Shown here in pieces: positions 50,396 to 61,300 of a DNA stretch of 64,000 bases (positions are counted from its first letter, which is position 1; every line of letters starts with the position of its first letter). The stretch covers positions 1 to 64,000 of the forward strand of contig NZ_FPJZ01000015.1 in the NCBI RefSeq assembly GCF_900119485.1. Reading direction: 5' to 3'. This DNA comes from Thermoactinomyces sp. DSM 45891. Its GTDB lineage: Bacteria > Bacillota > Bacilli > Thermoactinomycetales > Thermoactinomycetaceae. A program made the translations under genes and the position numbers. The notes under the pieces were generated by a model. The model did not search any database. It was given only the letters and a program-made list of their open reading frames with translations, and was not told where the DNA came from.

Positions 50396-51112
50396 TCACC
50401 GTAAAATGGTCGTCTCGAATAATGTAAAAACACTCCATCTTTTCATCCACGGATTAAACTGTGTTGTCTGACATGAAATAACTTCCTGACGGAGATGATC
50501 TAATCGAGTTTGTAATGCTTCTTGAGCGATTCGTGTGGCAATTTTCCTTTTTCGACACTCCTCGTCCAGCACTAAGGCATCTGTAATACGAATATATACA
50601 GAGGGTTTTCGGTTTCCATCATAGGTATAATAAAATAGAACCGGAACCACTTGTAGATCATACATCCGCTCCACAATCGATCCAAGTCCACTCATCAGTT
50701 GAATCGGCCTAATCTCTTGATGTTGCATTTCTCCTTGAGGAAACAACCATAATGCTCGATTAGCCGCCTCTGATAAAAGTTGTACAGAATACCGGAGCGA
50801 TCGTTGAATCTCGACTGTCGAATCTGGATTCACAGAAAATCCGCCTAACTTATGAAAGAAGCGGAACTCCTTTTTTAACCCTTTTGGGGCCATCATCGCA
50901 TACATATCTTTCTTTAAAATGTCTCCATTTAACTGTAGTACCAGCAAAGGATCCCACCAGTTACTATGATTTGCGATAAAAAGAGTAGGTCGTCCTTCCG
51001 CCATTCTTCCACGATCATCCAGATAGATTTGCTCGAAAGATCGGCGTAACAACCAACGATTATACATGTGATAAGCCTTAGTAAAGCTTCTGCTCTTATC
51101 TGCTAAAATCAA
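50396..51112 (-). CDS. PlsC-like acyltransferase of the carotenoid locus
   Basis: 238 residues. NHSNWWDPLLVLQ is the H-x4-D catalytic motif and LFPQGEMQHQE the acyl-acceptor block. It belongs to lysophospholipid acyltransferase-like enzymes. Directly upstream of the desaturase, it could acylate a glycosylated carotenoid acid, as proposed for such clusters; phospholipid synthesis is the alternative. Confidence 0.82.
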   Translation of the reverse strand: MILADKSRSFTKAYHMYNRWLLRRSFEQIYLDDRGRMAEGRPTLFIANHSNWWDPLLVLQLNGDILKKDMYAMMAPKGLKKEFRFFHKLGGFSVNPDSTVEIQRSLRYSVQLLSEAANRALWLFPQGEMQHQEIRPIQLMSGLGSIVERMYDLQVVPVLFYYTYDGNRKPSVYIRITDALVLDEECRKRKIATRIAQEALQTRLDHLRQEVISCQTTQFNPWMKRWSVFTLFETTILR

Positions 51113-51425
51113 GTCCGCGCCTCCACTCTAAGAAGATCATACTCTCGTAGCAGACTTACGATTGTTGCTATTCCTATCCCTAGTTTATACCGAAATGTCC
51201 TATCTATAAACAAAATTCCTAATCTTTAAAAATAACATGTATTTACTTATAGGATATGTTTTTTATCTATGGATTTCCTTCTCTAATTATGCCATATAAA
51301 ATTATAAAGTTGTTTTTCATAAATGAACTTAATTCGAATCAAAATCTCAAAAACCCACCCATTTTATTTGTATATTTGGTAAGCTTATATCATCTAATAT
51401 CTATTCCTTCAAAAGGAGTGACACG
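51113..51425. other. AT-rich divergent intergenic region
   Basis: No ORF, hairpin or convincing promoter pair stands out. TTGTAT near 51368 and TATATC near 51386 are too close for a standard promoter. Confidence 0.5.
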
Positions 51426-51989
51426 ATGAATCGGCAACTTTTCCCACCCACACTCAAAATAATAGGTGTTGTTAGTACCTTGTTCCTGCTAACAGCATGT
51501 ACTCCCACAAAAACGGAAAACTCATCCCCTCCTATAAAAAACGAAACAGCACCATCATTTTCATCTGACCCTATTACTTCCTCGTTGACCGATAAGCTGG
51601 TCATAAATGCTAAGCAAGGTAGAATCCTTGAACCTTTTCAAGCTAAACTAGGAGCTAGTAAACAAGAAATCGAATCCGCTCTAGGAAAACCTCAAGCAGA
51701 TTCTTCCGAAAAAAACTACAGTTATGATCTCAAAAACCATCAGGTCTTCTTCACATTTCAACAAGATACGGTCTCTTCGATCCTGTATCGTTGGAACCAA
51801 GGGTCGTCTTCTATATCCTATCAAGATGTTATCGAGAAACTCGGGGAAACCAGTCATATCGTAAAAGATAGAGATACGATCCAGTTAACATACACTATCA
51901 AATCTTCCACAATCACCTTTGTTTTTCCTATGCATCAAAACCAAAATGAACAAAAACTTACACAGTACTCGATTCATTCCACTTCTTAG
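51426..51989 (+). CDS. DUF4309-like (YjgB-type) lipoprotein 1
   Basis: 187 residues. Lipobox LLTAC after a hydrophobic signal. The mature part repeats a unit: KLGASKQEIESALGKPQ with a beta strand, then YQDVIEKLGETSHI. This is the pattern of the next protein and of YjgB/DUF4309. AAGGAG precedes the ATG. Extracellular membrane-anchored; function unknown. Confidence 0.78.
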   Translation: MNRQLFPPTLKIIGVVSTLFLLTACTPTKTENSSPPIKNETAPSFSSDPITSSLTDKLVINAKQGRILEPFQAKLGASKQEIESALGKPQADSSEKNYSYDLKNHQVFFTFQQDTVSSILYRWNQGSSSISYQDVIEKLGETSHIVKDRDTIQLTYTIKSSTITFVFPMHQNQNEQKLTQYSIHSTS

Positions 51990-52042
51990 TGTTATAATTT
52001 ATTTAAGATTCAAATAACAATTCAAATCTTAAGGGGAACAAA

Positions 52043-52600
52043 ATGAAGAAACTATTTACCTATAGCATAATCCTGACTGCTGCCTTAGCCGTAACTGGAT
52101 GCTCTTCAGACAAAACAGCAAGTGTACAGGCTAATCAATCCGAGAAAAAAGAAGATGCATCCCAGCCTAACGCAGAAGTACCTGCCTTCGATGACAACAG
52201 CCTTCTTGCCGTAAAAAAGCTTGCCGAGTCTGGCAAAGGATTTAATAGCGGCGAATTTGGGATCGGCTCTTCCATCGAAGATGTCCAAAAAAAATGGGGC
52301 AAGCCCAGCGCCAGCCCCAACTCTTCTAGCAAAGAAACCACCTATACATATAACAACAAATCCACAGAGTTCAAAGTCACAGGAGGTCAGATCACAACCA
52401 TTAGCTATTATGGCTCCGATTTAATCCAATTTACTTCCAAAGACATACTCAGCAAACTCGGCGAACCCACCCATACGCAAGAATCCGAGGCAAAAACGAT
52501 TCTCATCTATGAAGCAGGTGGCGGCTACAAAGCTATCTTCATATGCCAGAACAATGGGTCCGATGAGTATAAGTTGCAAGCCATTGATGTGATGAAGTAA
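52043..52600 (+). CDS. DUF4309 (YjgB-type) lipoprotein 2
   Basis: 185 residues. Lipobox AVTGC; a Ser/Glu-rich linker, then ESGKGFNSGEFGIGSSIEDV, KKWGKPSASPN and FTSKDILSKLGEPTHTQESE, the DUF4309 double unit. Paralogue of the upstream gene, 53 bases away; the gap contains a TTAAGATT / AATCTTAA dyad. AAGGGG precedes the ATG. Confidence 0.82.
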   Translation: MKKLFTYSIILTAALAVTGCSSDKTASVQANQSEKKEDASQPNAEVPAFDDNSLLAVKKLAESGKGFNSGEFGIGSSIEDVQKKWGKPSASPNSSSKETTYTYNNKSTEFKVTGGQITTISYYGSDLIQFTSKDILSKLGEPTHTQESEAKTILIYEAGGGYKAIFICQNNGSDEYKLQAIDVMK

Positions 52601-52616
52601 AGAGATTAGGTGAACT

Positions 52617-52670
52617 GCACATCTAATAGTTGGATATGAAATAAAATCTAACTATTAGATGTGCTTTTAT
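52617..52670 (+). terminator. Terminator after the lipoprotein pair
   Basis: GCACATCTAATAGTT-GAT pairs with ATC-AACTATTAGATGTGC (52648-52664) and is followed by TTTTATTT. Confidence 0.85.
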
Positions 52671-52812
52671 TTGCAGATGTGTTAATTAGGTATCCTTATG
52701 AAACAGACTATCCTCCTCACAGTAGCAGGTGTTGAGTATAATTCTTATTGTTGATATATACAAAAACGTGCTACATTAAAAATATATAACAGATGAGGAT
52801 GGATATTGTAAC

Positions 52813-53616
52813 ATGAATAAAATTTTGAAAACAGCAATCCTTTCTATTACTTTGTTCAGCTTGGTCTTACCAACAGCAAAAGCAAAAGGTGATTACTACC
52901 CTTCTATGACCGCTTTATATGCAGATAATAAAGAAGGGGTCCATTACACCCGGGAGTGGAAACAGCAAGAAGCAAAATATTCTACTGGCTCATCTTTAGT
53001 TGCAGATAGTAATATTTTCGTCGCCGCTCTACACGGGGGATCAATTGAAATGGGAACAACCGAATTAGCATTAGCAACTTCTGGCGAAATTGATGGCTTT
53101 AATGCAGACAAAGGAACTCTTTCTAACCAAACCAAGCATGATTTCTTTAACTTTAACGGAATGAATCCGCCTGGACAAAATGGCAATCTCCATGTGACTG
53201 CATCCAACTATGATGACAAAGACGCATTGAGACTGGTTGAGCAAAATAAAGTGGGCGTTGCGTTTCATGGTTGTACAGATGCACAACCTACTGGTGGCTA
53301 TAATGGATACAAGGCGATTCTCATCGGTGGACTAGACACAGATCTTAAAATATTAATGGAAAAACGCCTTAAACAAGCAGGGTTTAACGCTTATATTACC
53401 AATCAGGAACTATATGATGGGGATATGCCCCAAAACCTCATCAATAAAACAAGCCGGAAAGCAGGGCTTCAATTTGAAATGACAACCAGTATGCGAGCAA
53501 GCCTATTTGGTACAAACACACGAGAAAAAAGAAGAACCACTACCAACTCCGATTTTTGGCATCTCACAAATACGATTCGTGAAGCCCTGCTCGAATATGA
53601 AAAGGGTTTAAACTAA
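52813..53616 (+). CDS. Secreted poly-gamma-glutamate hydrolase-like protein
   Basis: 267 residues. A signal peptide ending at AKAKG is followed by the PghP/DUF867 fold: FVAALHGGSIEMGTTELALA (zinc His and Glu), GVAFHGCTD (second His) and GLQFEMTTSMRASLF. Relatives from phages and Bacilli cut poly-gamma-glutamate capsules with zinc. The start has only a weak GAGG 13 bases upstream. Whether the host makes this polymer is not shown here. Confidence 0.85.
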   Translation: MNKILKTAILSITLFSLVLPTAKAKGDYYPSMTALYADNKEGVHYTREWKQQEAKYSTGSSLVADSNIFVAALHGGSIEMGTTELALATSGEIDGFNADKGTLSNQTKHDFFNFNGMNPPGQNGNLHVTASNYDDKDALRLVEQNKVGVAFHGCTDAQPTGGYNGYKAILIGGLDTDLKILMEKRLKQAGFNAYITNQELYDGDMPQNLINKTSRKAGLQFEMTTSMRASLFGTNTREKRRTTTNSDFWHLTNTIREALLEYEKGLN

Positions 53617-53813
53617 CATTTGCTAAATTTATTATTCAGGAGAGGTCGAATAAACAGCCTCTACTTTTTTCAGTAATTTTCCAGAATCATCATATGGAAT
53701 GGTTACGGTACTCTTCAGGTACTGTAATCATGTATTGATAATATCTCATTAGTTTTGTCCTCACGTTCGTTAATGATTTAAGAGGGCGACCTCATATGAG
53801 ATCGCCCTAATCG

Positions 53814-54238
53814 TTACTTGAAAGCACCTTCAAAATCAATTTGAAACTTGTCCAACCAGAATTGGACACCATCAATGCCATCAAATTCATCGGCTAATTC
53901 ATTTAGTAGGGGAAGATGATCTATTTTCCCCCTCAATGCTCTTTCATAGATCGATCTAGCCACTCCATATATTCGCGAATCTCTTCGCTTATACTTTCTG
54001 AAACTCGTACTGTAACTGTATCATACAAATTCCCAGTAAAAACATAGAATAGGAATTGATTAGATTCAATCTGATCCCGAACAGCAAATACTCCCCAACC
54101 AACTTTAAGTAAAGCGCTCTCGCAAACCTGATGATATCGCACTCTATCAAATAGTATGTTCATTTTTCTCAATATCAACCTTGTTACTATACGACTGTAT
54201 TCTTCTGGAACTATGAGAGAATATTGATAACATCCCAT
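53814..54238 (-). pseudogene. Third immunity-type gene, frameshifted
   Basis: Paralogue of the next two genes. Starting at 54238 (MGCYQYSLIVPEEYSRIVTR) it reads YMEWLDRSMKEH and stops at 53933. Shifting one frame there gives ALRGKIDHLPLLNELADEFD, GIDGVQFWLDKFQIDFEGAF and K-stop at 53814, which matches the C-termini of the intact paralogues (WLSEFQIDFEDAFR). One indel thus separates the halves. Confidence 0.85.
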
Positions 54239-54292
54239 CCGTTTATCTTTTCTTTTATGTAGTGGCGACCTCATAAGAGATCGCCCTAATCG

Positions 54293-54703
54293 TTACCTGA
54301 AAGCATCTTCAAAATCAATTTGGAACTCGGACAACCAATACTTCACACTTTCAGTACCGTTAAAGTCATCTGTCAACTCATCCATCAGGGGCTTCAAATC
54401 ATCAGTACTTTCTCCACAACGCTCTTTTAACGCCCTGTCCAACCATTCTAGACATTCACGAATCTCTTCATGTTTGCCTTCAGAAACTCGAACAACTAGA
54501 CAATCTGAAATTTCGCCTGTAACCACAAAAAACAAAAACTGATTGAAATCATACTGATCTCGAGTTGTATAAATCCCCATCTCCCACCAAACTTCATGGA
54601 ATTGTTCTCTATCGAATGGTAATCCCATTTCCCTTAGAACCAGCCTAACCGCTTGTTGACTATAATCCAATGGAACCTCAATTGAATATTGATAGTATTG
54701 CAT
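54293..54703 (-). CDS. Putative RHS-toxin immunity protein 2
   Basis: 136 residues. MQYYQYSIEVPLDYSQQAVR, LPFDREQFHEVWWEMGIYTT, RDQYDFNQFLFFV and VVRVSEGKHEEIRECLEWLD define the small family of three genes downstream of the RHS toxin. Acidic C-terminus (SEFQIDFEDAFR). GAGGAG precedes the ATG. Position right after a polymorphic toxin gene suggests immunity; the family name is not known to me. Confidence 0.72.
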   Translation of the reverse strand: MQYYQYSIEVPLDYSQQAVRLVLREMGLPFDREQFHEVWWEMGIYTTRDQYDFNQFLFFVVTGEISDCLVVRVSEGKHEEIRECLEWLDRALKERCGESTDDLKPLMDELTDDFNGTESVKYWLSEFQIDFEDAFR

Positions 54704-54808
54704 TCGTTCATCTCCTCACAATTAGTGGAATGTTTTCCCAGAAGAGATTTCATCGCATCTCTCTATCATACTTAACAGATACCCCTCAAGGATTATCTGT
54801 GAAAGATC

Positions 54809-55207
54809 TTACTCTAAGAAATCCTCGAAATCCCTTTGGAATTTGTTTGTCCAATGTTGAATAGAGTTATGTCCACCTGAAAGCTCATCGCGTAACGGCT
54901 TATCAACCAGCCTTTGTCCACAACGTACTCTCACCATTTGATCTAACCACTCTAAATATTGACGAATTTCTTCATTTCTACTTTCTGAAACTCGGACTGT
55001 AAGAGATTCTAGCAAGTCTTCACCAGCAACATAAAATAAAAATTGATTTGGGTCATGCCGATCTCGAGCAGTAAACACTCCACCTTTCCACAGGACTTCC
55101 TTGTAGCGCTTTCTGTTAAAGGGTAAACCCATCTTTCGTAATACCAATAATATTGACTGATTTCTATACGAATCTGGGATCGTAACAAAGTATTGATAAT
55201 ATCTCAT
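54809..55207 (-). CDS. Putative RHS-toxin immunity protein 1
   Basis: 132 residues from ATG 55207. It is the first gene after the RHS toxin and the probable cognate immunity protein. MRYYQYFVTIPDSYRNQSIL, RDRHDPNQFLFYVAG and LTVRVSESRNEEIRQYLEWL match its two paralogues. Cytoplasmic. A hairpin separates it from the RHS gene. Confidence 0.75.
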   Translation of the reverse strand: MRYYQYFVTIPDSYRNQSILLVLRKMGLPFNRKRYKEVLWKGGVFTARDRHDPNQFLFYVAGEDLLESLTVRVSESRNEEIRQYLEWLDQMVRVRCGQRLVDKPLRDELSGGHNSIQHWTNKFQRDFEDFLE

Positions 55208-55243
55208 CAATTTACTCTCACTTTTCTTGTATTTTTACTTAAG

Positions 55244-55268
55244 TGGGGCGATCTCACTCGAGATCGCC
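55244..55268 (-). terminator. Hairpin between RHS toxin and immunity gene
   Basis: GGCGATCTC pairs with GAGATCGCC (55245-55267). Closely similar hairpins recur near 53784-53808 and 54264-54288, each in front of or between the immunity paralogues, so gene and hairpin were duplicated as one unit. Confidence 0.65.
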
Positions 55269-55319
55269 TTGGATGTAACACCATACTATCATCTGGAGCA
55301 ATAACAGGATGTTAATACA

Positions 55320-58300
55320 CTAGTTTCCCTTTTTTCTTCTTTCTTTTTCTTTCTCCATTTCATCTTTGCGTATTACGTCCATACTTGTTAAACCTAAATG
55401 ACTTTCATTAGAGTAGATAGTGACCTCAATTCCCTTATGTTTCTTTAGGAACTGAGTTAGAACATTACTGCAACTTACACATGGCTTTCTTTCTGTAAAA
55501 AGGTCCATCTTGCCCTTCACATCTAGGTTTGGATTCTTAGCTTTTGCTTCAGAAATTTTCTTATCGAGATGCTCAAAAAGAATCGCCTCTGAATCAGTAC
55601 TTCGATCCCATGACCCATCACCATCTATCTTACTATTACCATCTACCCACAAAGTCTTGAAATTCCTCTGAACAGAAGAGAAATGCTTTTCGTTAACCCA
55701 ATCTGCACCAGTAAATATTGTATCCTTTAGCTTACTCGCACCAAATGCTCTTAAGAAATCTTCCGATGTGTTAAGACCCTCTAAATCCACTTTGGCAAAC
55801 GCTATATTCCCTTTGGTACGAAACTGATTGGGCAAATCCAACCTTCCATTGACACCCGTCTGAGTGAGTTTCTTAAACAAATCATCATCCATACCTGGCT
55901 TCACCTTATCTCTCAGAAACTCCATATCCTCTGGAAGTGCGTTGGATAACACATTCTCAAAAGTAGCCTTTATAATCTTACAAGTCTTATCGTCAGAAGT
56001 CGAACCCTCGTTTACAGATCGTTTCACTCTGCTCTGAAGGTTTAATTCATCCTTGAGGCATCGTTTTAGGTCCTGAGCATACTTCTCCATCGCCTGCTTC
56101 CGTGCTGAAAGGCTTTTTTGCGGAGCTTTGGCGGTGATTTTGTATTTGTTAACGGTCGTTTTTTGACCTTTCTTTACCTTACGGTTACCACCTGACTCTA
56201 CTCGCTTCTTACTCCCCTTGGAACGATTGCTAGAATACTTGCTTTTGTTGCTAGACGACTTGCGATTGACAGTATGTTTCTTGGTTTTTTTAGATTTTTT
56301 TCCTTTGTGGTAGCGACTTTGTTTCTGTTTTTTAGATTTATCTTTCTTTTTATTGGATGGTTTATTAGATTTGCCTTTACTTTTTTTGGAAATTTTCGAA
56401 TAGGCACTCCTGACTGACTTACTCACATCATCCATTAAACTACCTATTTTACTCCTCAAACCGGCCAACCCAGCTGCTACATCTTTATCACTAGGTTTTT
56501 TCTTCTTATTCGAGTTTGTTGATTTGTTATTACCATTCTTACTACCAGTTCCTTTGCCACCAGTTCCTTTATTACCACCTTTCCCACCAGTCCGACCAAG
56601 AAGTCTTCCAAGTCCGCCCATATGCCCATCTGGATCAATAAACTTCAACGGATTATTGGTAACATACACATATACATTTTGTGTTTGTGGATCGTCTTCA
56701 TCGCCTGGATCTGGATCAACTGACAAGAAGACACCTTCTTCTGGTTGATAGTATCTTGCTATGAGATAGTAGAGTCCTGTCTCGTTATCATAACGATATC
56801 CTGCATAACGATATGGGTTCTCGTCTGCAAGCTCACCCTTTTTCTCTACAATGTTGCCCCAGGCATCATAGATGTAATTCGCCACCTCGTTCTGCTTATC
56901 GTCTGTGATGGAAACAACATCACCATGATCATTATAGTGATAGTAATAGGTTTCGCCAGTGGCTTTAGTCATACTAAGCCGTTGTCCGCCTTCACCATAG
57001 GTATAATGGCGAGTTAGCTGGTTATTTCCATCGGTTTCATAAAGAATATTGATACTTTCTCCATCATAGAAAAAGTTTGTCACTTTGCCATTTACAGTAG
57101 AGCGAATTCGGCGGTCGTCTTCATCGTACTCATAGGTTGCTATCACTTTATCTGACGACTTCTCTTTAATCTCGGTTAAGTTGTCACCTGCATCCCATGT
57201 GTAGTGAAACTTGCCATCTTCCAAACGGTTGCCATTTTTATCATAGCTATAGGCTGAATCTCCTACTTTGACTAGCTGATTTCCTTTATTGTAAGTATAC
57301 GGAGTGATAGAGATGACTTTGCCATCCGTATCTTTTACTTCTTTTTTCGTCCGATTTCCAAGTGAATCATAGGTGTAGGAGATTATATGATTCGTGACTG
57401 GATCGGTTTCAGAAGTAAGTTGATCCCATTCATCATAGGTAAACTTAAGCTCCTTGTTCTGGACCAAGTCTTTGATTTTCGTGGCATTGCCATTGCCATC
57501 GTATTCGTATGAGTACTTAGCAAGTGGAGTGCCGTCACCCTTACCAACGGATACTTCGGTTACTCGATTGTTATCATCGTAGGTTGCGTACGTACCGACT
57601 TTATTGGCATAGACAGCTGTACGGACATTTCCTTTTTCATCATAGTCAAAACGATATGTTTTATCTGTGTCGTCCTTTACCTCTGTGTTTTGCTCTGACT
57701 CATTGTAGGTATAGTTGACCGTTGCTTGATCTTTACCATGAGTGAACTTAGAGCTGGTTAGTTCATCATTGGTGTTATAGGTCCAAGACTGTGTTCCTTC
57801 GCCTTGTTTTATTTCTGTTAAACGTTCAGCAGCATCAAACTGAAGTTGTTTCGCTTGTTTAAGTTTTAAGTTCTCGATTTTTGTTTCGTTTCCATTGGTA
57901 TCATAATACGTTCGATAGCGCTCTGTTCCATCGTAGTGCGTTCCCACATAGCTACCATCTTCGGAAGCGATGGTTTCAACCTTCTTGCCATTTGGTTGTG
58001 TGATGGTGGTAACATCACCTTCACCATCGTGTTCATATTCGGTTGTATTACCAAGCTCATCTGTATACGCAACCAATTGGTCGTCTTTATAGGTATAACG
58101 AACTTGATTGTGAACAGTCTTTCCATCAGCACTAGTAGCTTTCTTCTCTACCACGTTTCCGTTCTCATCGTGGGTGAAGTGAACTTTTAATTTATCTCCA
58201 GGTAGTGTGATGGTTTTGAGTTGGTTTGAATCATCATAGGTATAGTCCGTTTTATTCTTTTTCGCATCCGTAATGGATTTTTCATTCCCATATTCATCAT

Positions 58301-61300
58301 GTTGAACGGAACTCGAATTTCCTACTGGGTCTGTGACTTGAGTAACATAGTTGCCTGATGCATCATAGGCATACTTCTCAATCGTGCTTCCTTCTTTGAG
58401 ACGGATGTTATCAAACCAAGCTGTACCTGTGTTATTCCCACGGAATAAGACATAAACATGCACTGCTTTTAAAGGCTTGTCTGGTTTGATCGTTACGGCG
58501 CTACGTTGCCAATCATGAGTTCCTAATGCGAACTTTGCTTGATCAGTTTTTAGACTGGTCTTTCCGTCTCCTTCATCTTGTACCGCATCAATGTAAAGCG
58601 AATAATCCTTATTAGGTGCTTTGTCAATATTGTTTACCACGCCCATCGCTTTACTGAGGCCTGTTACCGTAATGTGTTTAGCAGTGCTTTGGTTGAGAGA
58701 AATCGTCTGTAGATATTGAACTGCTCCAGCAGTTGTATCACCACGGGTCATTTTAATGGATTGACTGCCATCAAAGGACTGTGTATTATCAATCGTCCCT
58801 GAGCCTACAGCCTCGTTCCAAAATCCCTTTCCTTCCTCAAAGCTACTATTTTCTATCGGGTTGTAGTCAGTGGATACGTCGCCTTCTTCTAGCTGTACTT
58901 GATCGAACCAAGCCGTGCCAGAACCTTTAGGATTCCGATGATCTACTTCGAGATAGATGCGAATCTTTTCTGAATCTGCACCTGTTTTAAAAGTAAGTTG
59001 TCGACGAGTCCAACCTTGGGTTCCACTTACTTGGCTATAGCGATTATCAACCCAAGTTACCACGTCTCCAGTCGATTTACTTTGCTGGACATTAAGAAAA
59101 GCTCCGGCTTCCTTTAAGTCTTGGGATTTAATCATAGCACTTATAGTGTAGGTCGTATTAGGTGCCACATAGAGATCTTGAATTGCTCCTACATACCCTA
59201 GATCCGCGTTTACTGCCTTTGTCGTTACCTTGATGGACTGATTTCCGCTATATTTGACTGTTGAATCAACAGTTGCAGAACCATCAGCACGCACTTTTTC
59301 TACTTTCCAATCTGATGCCATATCTGACGTGGTTCGTTCTAGGTCAGGGTTTATAATCAAATTTTCCCCGACACCCATTGCATCAGTTGCGGCAATGATA
59401 TTTCCTTTTTCATCAACCGTTTGGGCTGAGCTTACCTTGTCTGGGTCAATCTCAGATATTTCATTGCCCTTTTCGTCGTGTACATATTTATACGAATTTC
59501 CATCGGCATCTTTGTATTCAACCAAATCATTATTTTGATTGTATTTAAATGTTTCGGATCCCGTTGCATCTTCCGCTTTAGTCATATTGCCGTTGGAATC
59601 ATATTGGTAGGATTCCGTCGGCTTTGTACAGCCATTTTTACTAGCTTCAGGATCACATTTTTTGATTAGGTTATTATGATCAAAGGTATACGTTGTAACC
59701 CGGTTAAGCCCTTTAGGATCTTCGACTTCTTTGACGGGATTGCCTGAATCATTGTAATAGTGATCGGTGACATTGCCATCTGCATTCATGACAGTTGTCT
59801 TTTTCTCATCAGACACATATTTGATAGTAGTGAGGGTATCCTCTGGATCGATCACTTCAACCAATTGATTTTGATCGCTGTATTCATACCATGTCTCACG
59901 ACCATCTGCCTCAATAATAGATCCTAATTGATCACCTTTTGTATAATATCCATATTTTGTCGTGGTATTGGTCTCATCTGTTATCTCAATGAGACGATCT
60001 GTTTCATAGTTATACTTATAGGTCCATGCGCGATTGTCAGGCCCTGTAATCTTGGTAATCCGATCTTTCGTGTAAGTCAGACTAAAGGTTCTCTTACTCG
60101 GATCGGTGATAGTAGTTAGCTGCTTCTGATCATTGTAGGTGAGAATAAGCTTATTTTTATTTGCATCCTCGATCTCAATCAACTGACCCGCTGAATTAAA
60201 ATGGTAGATTGTCTGATCTTTATCTGTTAATGTCCAACCAGCTTCTTTAGTACCCTTAAGCGTGAGATGGACACCAAGTGGGCTTGTATAAACACCATCG
60301 GATTTCTTCTGATAGTAATGGATACCACCATCCATATCATGCTGGAGGACATTCCCCTTCTTATCCTCTTCAAGGCGAGTCGCATAGTTGAATGTCCAAC
60401 CCTTACCAAATGGACCTGCTTCTTTGGATCGGCTGTTGTAAGTTCGGTCAATGGACATCGCTGGTTCGCGGCCACTTAACTCCAAGTCCGTCTCACTTAG
60501 AATCATATTCCCTGTTACCGCATTTACATCGCCACCCGGAATTTCTCCAAAAGTCCAATACTCTTCGGTTCCTAAGTCATCTGCCCTTGGTGAAATCGTT
60601 GGCATAAATGGTTCAGACTCAGGTGTCTCAGAGTTCTCAACTACCGCACTAATTCGGAACCAATAATTCTTCTTATCTTGGTAGGTACCACCTGAATTTT
60701 TGTAGACTGGTGAAGGGTCGAGAGCCAACTCAGTTCCTTTACCATCTGTATGCAATTCATAGCGGCCTTCTTTGATTTCACTCTCAGTCGGCCAGATCCC
60801 TTTGTTATGAGTGGACCAATAGGTGGAATTACCCACATCATACTTCTGATAATCTTTTCCATTGAAAATCCATACAAAGTATTTTGTTGCATTTGGTATA
60901 GGTTCCCATCTAAGATCTACAAATCCGTTATCGCTTCCTACCCAGTTCGAATAGGCAACTCCAGTTGGAGTCTTAATCTTTCGAGGGTGGTACGTAACAG
61001 ATAGATATGGTTTATTGGCACTTTCTGAAGAGGAAATCTTCTTCCAAAATTCTTTTCCATTTCCATTGATGTGAAATTTGAACCCATGGTTAGCTGCAAT
61101 TCCAGTTGCCCACTCTTGTACTGTACTTTTCACATCAAATGAAACTTTTTGTCCTCTAGCTACTTTTTGCATCCCAATATTTCGAGATGTAATTTCTTTG
61201 CTTTCTTGAACCTTCCAGGTAAGTCCAGACTCTGACCAATCCCCACTTACTGCATCCAACCATAGCCCATTCGCTTTCGGAGCATTGTAGTAAGCATGGG

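Noticed and set aside
56198..61004. Many ORFs of 60-95 codons on both strands inside the RHS gene
   Set aside because: All lie within the RHS coding sequence, in other frames, with compositions produced by its repeats.
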